From Pseudomonas sp. CFII64 (GTDB lineage: Bacteria > Pseudomonadota > Gammaproteobacteria > Pseudomonadales > Pseudomonadaceae), in the NCBI RefSeq assembly GCF_000416235.1, contig NZ_ATLO01000032.1:51790-115789 (forward strand): 64,000 bases of DNA, read 5' to 3'. Below the pieces are notes generated by a model. It saw only the letters and a program-made list of their open reading frames with translations, was not told the origin of the DNA and ran no database searches. Below are positions 1-7,994 of this stretch, piece by piece (the first letter of the stretch is position 1; every line of letters begins with the position of its first letter). Both the position numbers and the translations under genes were made by a program.

Positions 1-77
1 TGCATCTGCGGCGTATTGAAATCAATGCGCTTGGCGGGTGAATTCTGATTCATCGAAGGCTTGGCCAAATCATTCAT
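1..77 (-). CDS. pstC: Phosphate ABC transporter permease PstC, N-terminal fragment (cut by window edge)
   Basis: Only the first 25 or so codons are inside the window. The reading frame begins with ATG at 77 and encodes a hydrophilic N-terminus (MNDLAKPSMNQNSPAKRIDF...), which resembles the cytoplasmic N-terminus of pseudomonad PstC proteins. PstC is one of the two membrane permeases of the high-affinity phosphate importer PstSCAB. Its position directly downstream of pstS on the same strand is the usual order. The call rests on that order and on remembered similarity of the N-terminus, since no membrane segment is visible yet. Confidence 0.75.
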   Translation of the reverse strand, partial: MNDLAKPSMNQNSPAKRIDFNTPQM

Positions 78-128
78 GCGCACACCCTAGCGGTCCTGTA
101 TGACAAAAACATTACAGCGAGGTGACGC

Positions 129-161
129 AAAAAAGCCCGCCACCCACGATCCTGGCAGCGG
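129..161 (-). terminator. Terminator-like hairpin between pstS and pstC
   Basis: Read on the minus strand, CCGCTGCC pairs with GGTGGCGG (six Watson-Crick pairs and two wobbles) and is followed by six T residues (129-134). It lies 54 bases after the pstS stop and 52 bases before pstC. Placed inside an operon, it would let pstS mRNA outnumber the permease mRNA, which is usual for binding-protein genes. Folding energy was not calculated. Confidence 0.6.
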
Positions 162-214
162 ACTGTACAGTTAATAGCGAGGCCTGATTCAAGCAGCCCT
201 CGCCGCATTCACGA

Positions 215-1210
215 TTATTTCGCCGCGACCGCACCTTCCTGCAAGCCCAGATCCGCCAATGCCTTGGTCACGACCTTCGACGGCAGCGGAATATAGCCGT
301 CTTTCATGACCACTTCCTGGCCTTGTCGGGACAGCACCAGCTTGATGAATTCAGCTTCCAGCGGGGCCAGTGGCTTGTTGGGCGCTTTATTAACATAGAC
401 GTAAAGGAAGCGCGCCAGCGGATAGGTGCCGTTGAGTGCGTTGGCTTCGTTGTCTTCGACGAACTCGGCGCCTTCTTTCTTGGCCAGCGGCACCGTGCGC
501 ACGCTGGAGGTTTTATAACCGATACCCGAATAACCGATGCCGTTCAGTGAACTGCTGATGGAGCTGACCACCGACGCCGAGCCGGGCTGTTCGTTGACGT
601 TGGCCTTGAAGTCGCCTTTGCACAGCGCTTCTTCCTTGAAGTAGCCATACGTGCCGGACACCGAGTTGCGACCAAACAATTGGATCGGCTTGCCTGCCAG
701 ATCGCCGGTGACACCGACGTCGGCCCAGGTCTTGGCATCAGCCTTGGCACCGCACAGACGAGTGACGGAGAAAATCGCGTCCACTTGCGCCATGGTCAGG
801 CCTTTGATCGGGTTGTCCTTGTGGACGAAAACCGCCAGCGCGTCGACCGCAACCGGGATCGCCGTAGGTTTGTAGCCGTGACGTTGCTCGAAAGCCGACA
901 GCTCGCCGTCCTTCATCTTGCGGCTCATCGGCCCAAGGTTGGCGGTGCCTTCGGTCAAGGCCGGTGGCGCAGTGGACGAGCCAGCCGCCTGAATCTGAAT
1001 GTTTACGCTGGGGTATTCCTTTTTGTAGGCCTCGGCCCACAAGGTCATGAGGTTTGCCAGCGTATCGGAACCCACGCTGGACAGATTGCCCGACACGCCG
1101 GAGGTCTTCACATAAGGCTTGATCGCAGGATCAACAGCGGCAAAGGAATGGGCAGTCGCCACGCCAGCGGCTACGAAGGTCAGTGCAGTCATCAAACGCT
1201 TGAGTTTCAT
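215..1210 (-). CDS. pstS: Phosphate ABC transporter substrate-binding protein PstS
   Basis: Periplasmic phosphate-binding protein that delivers inorganic phosphate to PstC/PstA. The 331-residue product starts with a clear signal peptide ([24 protein letters not shown]) and continues with the PstS-type phosphate-loop region ([28 protein letters not shown]) and the conserved block around [15 protein letters not shown]. The open frame runs back to 1318, but ATG at 1210 is chosen because it starts the signal peptide and has GGAG six bases upstream. The gene is preceded by a tandem PHO box and followed by pstC, so PhoB induction under phosphate starvation is expected. The length fits the larger PstS class seen in pseudomonads. 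Confidence 0.93.
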   Translation of the reverse strand: MKLKRLMTALTFVAAGVATAHSFAAVDPAIKPYVKTSGVSGNLSSVGSDTLANLMTLWAEAYKKEYPSVNIQIQAAGSSTAPPALTEGTANLGPMSRKMKDGELSAFEQRHGYKPTAIPVAVDALAVFVHKDNPIKGLTMAQVDAIFSVTRLCGAKADAKTWADVGVTGDLAGKPIQLFGRNSVSGTYGYFKEEALCKGDFKANVNEQPGSASVVSSISSSLNGIGYSGIGYKTSSVRTVPLAKKEGAEFVEDNEANALNGTYPLARFLYVYVNKAPNKPLAPLEAEFIKLVLSRQGQEVVMKDGYIPLPSKVVTKALADLGLQEGAVAAK

Positions 1211-1269
1211 ACCCGGCTCCGAGCGAGGTGAGTCAAAAAAATCCGTGGCCGTCAGTATTGGCGGGCGGC

Positions 1270-1309
1270 GTGACGACTTTATGAAAAGATTGTGACAGTT
1301 GCATGACTC
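1270..1309 (-). promoter_or_regulatory. Tandem PHO box (PhoB sites) upstream of pstS
   Basis: On the minus strand four seven-base units repeat every 11 bases: GAGTCAT, CTGTCAC, TTTTCAT and TCGTCAC, with four-base spacers. This is the arrangement of two overlapping PhoB boxes (consensus CTGTCAT-N4-CTGTCAT). The site lies 60-99 bases upstream of the pstS start. The spacing is seen directly; PhoB binding is inferred. Confidence 0.8.
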
Positions 1310-1475
1310 TTTCACCAACAGGGCTTGGGCCTGCTGTCACGGGCTGAGCAACATAGCGCTTCGCGATAATTTTCTATCCACCAATTGCCAAAAAATATTA
1401 TTGCACTTCAGCCGCTGATTATGCTTAACAGGCGTTATCACTTTTTAATACTTATAAGTCATGGAGACTTAACAC

Positions 1476-2846
1476 ATGGAACCCACATTCAGCAGTAAAC
1501 ACTTGGAGATGGAAGAACAGGCATTCAAAGCGCCCAGCCACGGCAGTCATTCAGATCGCGCCTCGCCTCTGAATCCGCTGCAGTATGACGAAACTTTTGG
1601 TCGCAATGGAAAGTTGCTGATCGATATGGGAGGACGCAAGACGCACTCGGTGTCATCTATCGTACAGATGCGCAACAGCTTAAGGTATCTGGCCACTTAT
1701 TATGAAGGTCTGACTCCAGGCAACCCCGACCCTTATACAAACAATGCCGGGCTGGTGTGTTTTGATTCGGACGGCAAAGTTGACACTTCATTCGGCACGC
1801 GTGGTGACGGCACAGTTGAGGTGAGGTTTGGCACGACCCACTATTCACTGCTGCAGCAGATTATCGAACTCGAGAATGGTCAACTATTAGTCGGCGGACG
1901 CCATAGGCGGTTTGCAGAAGCCGAAGTAGACGATTTTGAAAATATGATGATGTCGCGACTTGAATCCGACGGTCGCCTGGACAAAAGTTTTGGCAATGAC
2001 GGAGTACTCAACCTTACCGCACTTACCGAGAAAACAATCTGGGTCGTCGGCACGGTCGTGTTACCTGATGGAAAGATCATTTTTGCGGCATCCATCCGGG
2101 GAGTGGCAGAAACCCGCTCACTCTTGATACGGCTTACCGCCAACGGGCAACTGGATGAAAGTTTCGCCGACCGAGGCATCCTGGAGTTTCAACGCTCAGC
2201 AGCGAAAGGGACTCGTCTCTATGGCTTAAAGCTGAATGCAATGGGCTCTCACCTATTCACCTACGGTTATTACGATGTGCCCACAGGACACAAAGTGGGA
2301 TTCATGGCCCGATTAGACACTGATGGCAACCTTGACCCTGACTTTGGTCAGGATGGTTTTGTCGACCTGGAGCCTGATGAGGTAATCCACATACAGGATG
2401 TTTCGATTTCTAGTGATGAAACACATCTATTGGTCAGCGGCTCACATTTCAATCGGACGTTGGACATTGTGGAAAGCCTGCTTGCGAGGCGCTCGGCCAA
2501 TGGCAAGGCCGATGAACGTTTCAATCAAGGTAAACCGGTGTATTTGAGGTGTCATCCAACCTCGACGGGGGACGCCTGGAACTACGCAAGAACACTAATA
2601 GACGAGGCCGGGAAGATCGTGGCTTTCGGCAGAGGTGGAGTAGGAATCGACACTTGGTCAGTGGCTGGCCGATTCCATGCAACAGGTAAACCCGATACCA
2701 GTTTTACCGACGGTTCGAGTGTCGGCTCACCCTCGAACGCAGTGTTTTCATTCAATGGCAACTACGTAGAGGGTGCAGATCCGCGAACAATCCTGTGCGC
2801 TGGCGCAGCCGAAGGTTCCGGCGCGGTACTGGCCATCAAGGTTTGA
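1476..2846 (+). CDS. Delta-60 repeat protein of unknown function
   Basis: A 456-residue protein built of about eight degenerate units of roughly 50-60 residues. Each has the delta-60 hallmark: a short strand followed by a turn of the type DGxLDxSFGxxG. Examples are SDGKVDTSFGTRGDG (near residue 95), SDGRLDKSFGNDGVL (near 167), ANGQLDESFADRGIL (near 228) and TDGNLDPDFGQDGFV (near 285). Delta-60 repeats are thought to form beta-propeller-like folds. No signal peptide is visible. The first 35 residues are polar and unlike the repeats. Codon use is more AT-rich than in the neighbours, which suggests an accessory gene. ATG at 1476 has GGAGACTTAACAC upstream. The function is unknown; homologues occur sporadically in Pseudomonas. 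Confidence 0.75.
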   Translation: MEPTFSSKHLEMEEQAFKAPSHGSHSDRASPLNPLQYDETFGRNGKLLIDMGGRKTHSVSSIVQMRNSLRYLATYYEGLTPGNPDPYTNNAGLVCFDSDGKVDTSFGTRGDGTVEVRFGTTHYSLLQQIIELENGQLLVGGRHRRFAEAEVDDFENMMMSRLESDGRLDKSFGNDGVLNLTALTEKTIWVVGTVVLPDGKIIFAASIRGVAETRSLLIRLTANGQLDESFADRGILEFQRSAAKGTRLYGLKLNAMGSHLFTYGYYDVPTGHKVGFMARLDTDGNLDPDFGQDGFVDLEPDEVIHIQDVSISSDETHLLVSGSHFNRTLDIVESLLARRSANGKADERFNQGKPVYLRCHPTSTGDAWNYARTLIDEAGKIVAFGRGGVGIDTWSVAGRFHATGKPDTSFTDGSSVGSPSNAVFSFNGNYVEGADPRTILCAGAAEGSGAVLAIKV

Positions 2847-2853
2847 AGTCAGA

Positions 2854-2881
2854 GCACAGGCCTGTGAAAGCAGGCCTGTGC
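2854..2881. terminator. Bidirectional hairpin between convergent genes
   Basis: GCACAGGCCTG and CAGGCCTGTGC form a perfect 11-bp stem around a six-base TGAAAG loop, placed between the ends of the delta-60 gene and the convergent transporter. There is no strong T-run on either side, so termination efficiency is uncertain. Confidence 0.55.
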
Positions 2882-2900
2882 CTTGTATCCGTGCAATCGC

Positions 2901-4202
2901 TTACCCGCGACGTACTTCGGTCTTCAGCAGGTAAAGCCCCATCCCCATGCCCATCACACACAGAATCCCCACATACCACGATGGCCCCATCGGGCTGGAC
3001 TTGAGCATGAAGGTCACGACCATCGGCGTCAGTCCGCCGAAGATGGCGTAGGACAGGTTGTAGGAGAACGATAGACCCGAGAAGCGCACCGCTGGCGGGA
3101 AGGCCTTGACCATGACGTATGGCACCGCGCCGATGGTGCCGACGAACAGACCGGTCACGGCGTACAGCGGGAACAGCCAGTCAGGATGCGCGCCGAGGCT
3201 GTGATACAGCGTCCACGAGCTGATCAACAGACCAAGGCTGCCCAGCAGGAATACCCAGCCAGCGCCGAAACGGTCGGCCAGCGCACCGGCGCCCACACAA
3301 CCCAGGCTCAGGAAGACAATCGCCAGGCTGTTGGCCTTCAACGCCACGGCAGCCGGAAAGCCGAACGTCGCGCTTTGCAGAATGGTCGGGGTCATCAGAA
3401 TGACCACGATGATGCCCGCCGACAGCAGCCAGGTCAGCAACATCGAAATGGCGACCGCCCCGCGATGGTCGCGCAACACCGCCTTGAGCGGCACTTCCTC
3501 GGCCAAGGCCTTGCGCAGTTGCAGTTCGGCGAACACCGGCGTTTCGTGCAGCCAGCGACGCAGGTAAACCGACAACAGGCCGAACACACCGCCGAGCAGG
3601 AACGGGATACGCCAGGCGTAATCGGCCACCTCAATCGGGGTGTAGATGCTGTTAATGAAGGTGGCGACCAGCGAACCCAGCAAAATGCCCGCCGTCAGGC
3701 CGCAGGTCAGCGTGCCGCAAGCGTAGCCGATGTGGCGCGCCGGAACGTGCTCGGAAACGAACACCCAGGCACCCGGCACTTCGCCGCCGATGGCTGCACC
3801 TTGAATGACGCGCATCAGCAACAGCAGGATGGGTGCCCACATGCCGATTTGTGCGTAAGTCGGTAACAAACCCATGATCAGGGTCGGGACCGCCATCATG
3901 AAAATGCTCAAGGTGAACATTTTCTTGCGCCCCAGCAGGTCGCCGAAGTGCGCCATGATGATGCCGCCCAGCGGCCGAGCCAGATAACCGGCAGCAAAGA
4001 TGCCGAAGGTCTGCATCATGCGCAGCCATTCCGGCATGTCCACGGGGAAGAACAGCTTGCCGACCACCGTCGCGAAAAACACGAAAATGATGAAGTCGTA
4101 GAATTCCAGCGCGCCGCCCAGAGCGGACAAAGACAACGTCTTGTAGTCGTTTCGGGTCAGCGGGCGCGCCGGTTGCGCAATACTTGAGGGCACTGAGGAC
4201 AT
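2901..4202 (-). CDS. MFS transporter, metabolite:H+ symporter (MHS) family
   Basis: A 433-residue, 12-helix inner-membrane transporter. The N-terminal block ALGGALEFYDFIIFVFFA, the loop-2/3 motif GDLLGRKK and RVIQGAAIGGEVPGAWVFVSEH are typical of the MHS branch of the major facilitator superfamily (ProP, KgtP, ShiA, CitA). These proteins import organic acids or osmolytes with protons. The substrate cannot be named from sequence. It stands alone, convergent with the delta-60 gene, so context gives no help. The start at 4202 has an AG-rich stretch (AGAGAAGAAGCC) upstream. The stretch 4203-4644 contains no convincing gene; short frames there have no ribosome binding site or similarity I recognise. 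Confidence 0.85.
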   Translation of the reverse strand: MSSVPSSIAQPARPLTRNDYKTLSLSALGGALEFYDFIIFVFFATVVGKLFFPVDMPEWLRMMQTFGIFAAGYLARPLGGIIMAHFGDLLGRKKMFTLSIFMMAVPTLIMGLLPTYAQIGMWAPILLLLMRVIQGAAIGGEVPGAWVFVSEHVPARHIGYACGTLTCGLTAGILLGSLVATFINSIYTPIEVADYAWRIPFLLGGVFGLLSVYLRRWLHETPVFAELQLRKALAEEVPLKAVLRDHRGAVAISMLLTWLLSAGIIVVILMTPTILQSATFGFPAAVALKANSLAIVFLSLGCVGAGALADRFGAGWVFLLGSLGLLISSWTLYHSLGAHPDWLFPLYAVTGLFVGTIGAVPYVMVKAFPPAVRFSGLSFSYNLSYAIFGGLTPMVVTFMLKSSPMGPSWYVGILCVMGMGMGLYLLKTEVRRG

Positions 4203-4644
4203 GGCAAGGCTTCTTCTCTTAGGGACGTCTCTTATGGGTAAGCGATAGCAATGCTGACTGCGGCGGGATGGCGTACAGCCGCGATTCTCTCAAGCAATGG
4301 GTGCGGATAGGCACCAAAATTGCGTGATACAAGCAGTCATGCCGCCTGATCGGGTCCGGCACGATAGCAAATTGTTTCAAAATGCACACAGATAGAAGCT
4401 GCAAGTGGTCTAAATCGCCTGTCCACGGGTCGTAGCCTGACGCACGGCCCGATATACTCGCAGATCGCGAATGGCTACAGCGTGTGTGAAAAAGTATCGG
4501 GGGTGCTGTGCGAAATCAACTGTCCGACAGCCGCTTTCGCAGAGTTTCCCTTCAGACGCTTCGAACCATCAACCGGCTCGTAACAGCGTCGTCTATTCAC
4601 CGCGGCAAAGACTTAAGCGTCATGGGTCAGAGGCACCCTATGCA

Positions 4645-5046
4645 ATGATCGAGCTCGAACAAGAAGATCCAATTCCACAGGGCGACCTTGCCTTGCAAAT
4701 CACCGCGTTGCCCCGTGAAACCAATGGTTTCGGCGATATTTTCGGCGGCTGGCTGGTATCCCAGATGGACCTCGCTGGCACCGCAATGGCCAGCAAAGTC
4801 GCGGGCGGACGCGTCGCCACCGTCGCCATCGACCGCATGGCGTTTCTGGTGCCGGTGGCGGTTGGCGCGCAGTTGTCGTTCTACACCCAGGCCCTGGAAA
4901 TCGGCCGCAGCTCCATCCAGATGATGGTTGAAGTGTGGAGCGATGATCCGCTGTCCAGCGAATGGCGCAAGGTCACTGAAGCGGTGTTCGTATTCGTCGC
5001 CATTGACGGCAGCGGCCGCACGCGTTCGGTCCCCGCACGGCGGTAA
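4645..5046 (+). CDS. Acyl-CoA thioesterase, hotdog fold (YciA-like)
   Basis: Predicted to hydrolyse acyl-CoA thioesters in the cytoplasm. The 133-residue protein has the YciA/BACH hotdog pattern: LPRETNGFGDIFGGWLVSQMD, where the Asn/Gly-x-x-x-Gly-Gly helix carries the catalytic Asp, followed by the strand VATVAIDRMAFLVPVAVG. The longest frame begins at 4471, but its first 58 codons look non-coding, so ATG at 4645 is preferred; it gives the usual family length. AGAGG lies about 11 bases upstream. Another thioesterase of the same type is encoded at 46291, so the window has two. The physiological substrate is unknown. Confidence 0.85.
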   Translation: MIELEQEDPIPQGDLALQITALPRETNGFGDIFGGWLVSQMDLAGTAMASKVAGGRVATVAIDRMAFLVPVAVGAQLSFYTQALEIGRSSIQMMVEVWSDDPLSSEWRKVTEAVFVFVAIDGSGRTRSVPARR

Positions 5047-5143
5047 TTTGCCGCACCTGAGGCATGCAGTGGCCGCTTCACGGTAAACTCGACGACTTTT
5101 GTACGGTCTATTTCTGTCACCGTCCTTGAGCGAGAACTTACTG

Positions 5144-6067
5144 ATGCCAACGCCCCAGGTTGAAACCGTCACTATCGATGAGCTGAATTGCTGGCGCATC
5201 CGCCACGGCGACGCCCAGCTGGTCGTTGCCCAACAAGGCGCGCACATCGTCAGTTATCAGGTTGATGGCCAGCCACCGCTGATCTGGCCCAACGCGCAAG
5301 CCGCGTTCAAAAAAGGCAAGGCGATTCGCGGCGGTATGCCGATTTGCTGGCCGTGGTTTGGCAACCTTGAGCGCAACCCGCTTAGCGTTCAGGCCATGCG
5401 CCAGAGCGATGAACCGGCCAAGGCCCACGGCGAAGTACGAGCCATTGACTGGGAATTGCTGGGGGTTGGCGAAGACGGCGATGCGCTGCTCGTCGAATTC
5501 ATTCAGCCCTTGGCCGAAGGTCAGTTGCCGGGCTGGCCGCACGACGTGGCGCTCAAACTGAGCATTCGCCTGGACGAAGCCCTGAACGTGAGCCTCGTCA
5601 GCTATAACTCCGGCACCGAAACCGTGAGTTTCAGCCAGGCCCTGCACAGCTACTTCGCGGTCAGCGATGTACGCGAAATCAGCATCAAAGGCCTCGACGG
5701 CCTGCGCTATATCGAAACCCTGGAAAACTGGGAAGAACGCGAACAATCCGGCGAGCTGCAGTTTGCTGGCGAGACCGACCGCATCTACCTCGACACCCCG
5801 GACATGCTGAGCATTGTCGACCCGCAATGGCAGCGCAAGATCCACATCTGCACCAGCGGCTCGAAATCCGCCGTGGTCTGGAACCCGTGGACGGAAAAAA
5901 CCAAACGCTTCAACGACATGGCCGCCGATGGCTGGCAAGGCATGGTCTGCGTCGAAACCGCCAACGTGCTCGACGACATCGTGACCCTCGCGCCGGACGA
6001 GATGCATGTGTTGGCGCTCAGCGTTTGGGCTGAGGCGATCGAAGCGCAAGCATCAGAGGCATTATAG
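5144..6067 (+). CDS. D-hexose-6-phosphate mutarotase (YeaD-like aldose 1-epimerase)
   Basis: A 307-residue galactose-mutarotase-like protein that should interconvert the alpha and beta anomers of hexose 6-phosphates such as glucose 6-phosphate. Recognisable family blocks are QQGAHIVSYQVDGQPPLIW near the N-terminus, IRGGMPICWPWFG, the His-containing FSQALHSYFAVSDV and the glutamate-containing VCVETANV near the C-terminus. The first catalytic His sits in KAHGEVRAIDW. The frame is open from 5099, but ATG at 5144, with GAGAACTTACTG upstream, gives the normal family start. It follows the thioesterase by 97 bases on the same strand and ends just before a REP pair. Confidence 0.85.
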   Translation: MPTPQVETVTIDELNCWRIRHGDAQLVVAQQGAHIVSYQVDGQPPLIWPNAQAAFKKGKAIRGGMPICWPWFGNLERNPLSVQAMRQSDEPAKAHGEVRAIDWELLGVGEDGDALLVEFIQPLAEGQLPGWPHDVALKLSIRLDEALNVSLVSYNSGTETVSFSQALHSYFAVSDVREISIKGLDGLRYIETLENWEEREQSGELQFAGETDRIYLDTPDMLSIVDPQWQRKIHICTSGSKSAVVWNPWTEKTKRFNDMAADGWQGMVCVETANVLDDIVTLAPDEMHVLALSVWAEAIEAQASEAL

Positions 6068-6089
6068 GACCGGCTCTGGAATGCATTCC

Positions 6090-6178
6090 GTAGGACCGGC
6101 TTTAGCCGGGAGGAGGTCAGCCCATTCGTAGCAGCGGCGTCGTCAGAACCCTCGCCTCCCGGCTAAAGCCGGTCCCAC
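6090..6178. repeat. REP pair (inverted)
   Basis: Two facing copies of the pseudomonad REP core, GTAGGACCGGCTTTAGCCGG and its mirror CCGGCTAAAGCCGGTCCCAC, flank a 40-base spacer. They lie between the ends of two convergent genes. The core palindrome is CCGGCTTTAGCCGG. Confidence 0.85.
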
Positions 6179-6187
6179 GAAGAAATG

Positions 6188-6721
6188 CTAAAGATCCGCC
6201 TCAACCACAACCCGTACCTTCGCCGCTTCCATCGCATAAGCGGCATCCGCCAGGTCATTGCTGACCTTCTCGACTTTCAGCGTGCCGACCACCCACAGCG
6301 GCGTGTAGATGTCGTCGATTTTCAGGCCTTTGGGGTAACGCACCAGCACCAGTTGATTCGGCGGCGGTGGCGGCACATGGATGCAGGCGCCTGGATACGG
6401 AACCAGGAAGAACAGCGTGCTGCGGCCCTTCGCATCGGTCTCCAGCGGAACCGGGTAGCCACCCAGACGAATCTCTTTGCCATTCATGGCCGGCACGGTT
6501 TTGGCCGAATACATGACCGCCGGCAGGCCTTTGCTCTGCTTCAAGCCGCCCTTGCTGTCGAACGTTCCCTGAGCTTCGGGCGAGTTGTGGTCGATCTCGG
6601 GCATCGCCTCAAGGGCTTTCTGATCCGACTTGGGCATCAATTCGAGCCAGTCGGTTTCGGGGATTTCAGCGTGGGCCAGGCCACAGGTCAGCAGCGCAGC
6701 AATAAATAAAAGACGTCGCAT
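6188..6721 (-). CDS. DUF3299 domain-containing exported protein
   Basis: A 177-residue protein with a signal peptide (MRRLLFIAALLTCGLAHA) followed by a mature domain rich in prolines: ELMPKSDQKALEAMP, then FFLVPYPGACIHVPPPPPNQ. The LVPYPGACIHxPPPPPNQ block is the hallmark of DUF3299, a periplasmic family often linked to ABC or lipoprotein gene clusters but of unknown function. A single Cys next to a His in that motif suggests a metal or redox role, which is inference. The frame also opens with TTG at 6736; ATG at 6721 is preferred because it starts the signal peptide. Confidence 0.8.
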   Translation of the reverse strand: MRRLLFIAALLTCGLAHAEIPETDWLELMPKSDQKALEAMPEIDHNSPEAQGTFDSKGGLKQSKGLPAVMYSAKTVPAMNGKEIRLGGYPVPLETDAKGRSTLFFLVPYPGACIHVPPPPPNQLVLVRYPKGLKIDDIYTPLWVVGTLKVEKVSNDLADAAYAMEAAKVRVVVEADL

Positions 6722-6761
6722 TGGCAAGCTCGGCAAGAGGATGAAATCAGGTCCGGCATTC

Positions 6762-6794
6762 TAGCCCTCCGCACGCCGAGTGCGCAGAGGGCTA
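6762..6794 (-). terminator. Hairpin downstream of the GlsB-like gene
   Basis: TAGCCCTC plus CGCAC pairs with GTGCG plus GAGGGCTA, giving a 13-bp stem with one bulged base. It begins 11 bases after the stop of the small membrane protein. No T-run follows, so it may act as an mRNA-stabilising stem as much as a terminator. Confidence 0.4.
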
Positions 6795-6805
6795 ACTACT
6801 CGCTG

Positions 6806-7051
6806 TCAGTTCTTTCTGATCAGACCGTACAGCACCAGCAGCACAACTGCGCCAACCAGCGCGCCGAGGAAACCTGCACCCTCGCCTGCCTGATAGATGC
6901 CCAACGCCTGGCCACCATAGGTTGCTGCCAGAGAGCCGCCGATACCCAACAGAATGGTCATGATCCAACCCATGCTGTCATCACCAGGCTTGAGGAAGCG
7001 AGCCAGCAAGCCCACGATCAAGCCAATGAAGATGGTTCCAATAATACCCAT
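6806..7051 (-). CDS. GlsB/YeaQ/YmgE family stress-response membrane protein
   Basis: An 81-residue integral membrane protein with three hydrophobic segments (IIGTIFIGLIVGLLARFL, WIMTILLGIGGSLAATYGG, FLGALVGAVVLLVLYGLI) and the family loop KPGDDSMGW. This is the transglycosylase-associated/GlsB family, whose members are often induced by general stress. The exact role is not known. The frame is open to 7165, but ATG at 7051 has an excellent site (AGAGGGAATGAC) and gives the standard family length of about 80 residues. Confidence 0.88.
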   Translation of the reverse strand: MGIIGTIFIGLIVGLLARFLKPGDDSMGWIMTILLGIGGSLAATYGGQALGIYQAGEGAGFLGALVGAVVLLVLYGLIRKN

Positions 7052-7320
7052 GTCATTCCCTCTGTATGAATTGGACACACCAAAGTGTAGATAAGACGCT
7101 CGGTGTCCTGCCATCTGAGAACGTACAGCCCAGAATGGTTCCACACTATAGGCGCTGCATTGCAATTTGACGGCGCAATCGCTCCGACCCGAACGGCTGA
7201 CTCGCCCTACAACGCCAGCTGATTCGGCTCATTGCCTGCTGACATGAAGAGCTATTGATTGAGCCGGCCAAATGAAAAATTCATCTGGCCAATCCGATCA
7301 ACTCTTCAAGAAATTCACTC

Positions 7321-7956
7321 ATGAACATTCCTGCTATTTACCGTCGCTTACTCGCTGCGGCTTTGCTGATCAGCCTGGTATCACCGCTCATGGCCGCGCA
7401 ACCGCCGATCAAAGTTCACTACTTCATCCACGACGACGTTCCGGCCCGGTTGCGGGGGGCTGATCTGCAAGCGCGTCAGCTCGATCACTGGGTCACTGAA
7501 ATGGCCCGGATCGGGCAGCGAGAAATCGAGATCAATTACATCAGCCATGCACCCGGCATCACGTCCATGGACTACAAGAACACCGACATGAGGGTTGCGC
7601 TTGATGACTTTCGCGAGCGGATCGTTGACTACCGCCGCTCGCAGAACCTCACCGATCCCAACTTCAGGAACGAAAAATTCCTGTTGTTCGCGATGACTCA
7701 GGGCAACAACGTCGGTTGGGCCGAACACCAGCAGGAAGTCGGGATCGCCTCACCGGCGTACATCCCGATTGCAGCGCATGAGCTGGGCCACATGTTTGGC
7801 GCCTTGCATGATGACGGCGCGCAGCTGCCCATGGACCCGGACTCAAACGCCACTTGCGGCACTTACATGACTTCAGAGATCAATGAAAAGTCGTGTCTGA
7901 GATTCAGCGACAGCAACCGCCAGCGTGTCGCGCAGTATCTGCGCAACACGCCGTGA
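7321..7956 (+). CDS. Secreted metzincin-like zinc metalloprotease, copy 1
   Basis: A 211-residue exported protein. Residues 1-26 form a signal peptide. Residues 153-164 read HELGHMFGALHD, an intact metzincin zinc site (HExxHxxGxxHD) with catalytic Glu154. About 20 residues later CGTYMTS (Cys179, Met182 to 183) could be the Met-turn, as in reprolysin-like proteases. N-terminal to this is a conserved segment with HDDVP near residue 37. The whole protein is little more than one catalytic domain, with no propeptide visible. A diverged paralogue is encoded at 9966; the two flank purEK. Substrate unknown. Confidence 0.75.
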   Translation: MNIPAIYRRLLAAALLISLVSPLMAAQPPIKVHYFIHDDVPARLRGADLQARQLDHWVTEMARIGQREIEINYISHAPGITSMDYKNTDMRVALDDFRERIVDYRRSQNLTDPNFRNEKFLLFAMTQGNNVGWAEHQQEVGIASPAYIPIAAHELGHMFGALHDDGAQLPMDPDSNATCGTYMTSEINEKSCLRFSDSNRQRVAQYLRNTP

Positions 7957-7960
7957 AGCA

Positions 7961-7989
7961 ACCGGGCTACCTATTGCGGGCTGCCCGGT
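7961..7989. terminator. Hairpin between convergent metzincin and purK
   Basis: ACCGGGC and GCCCGGT form a 7-bp GC-rich stem with a 15-base loop in the 38-base gap between two convergent genes. No T-run is present, so this is a weak candidate. Confidence 0.35.
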
Positions 7990-7994
7990 ACTGA

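Noticed and set aside
4219..4404. 61-codon frame between the MFS gene and the thioesterase
   Set aside because: No ribosome binding site, no similarity I recognise and a composition like the surrounding non-coding DNA.
4203..4460. Sigma-54 promoter upstream of the MFS gene
   Set aside because: GG and GC elements are present but never at the required 10-base spacing.
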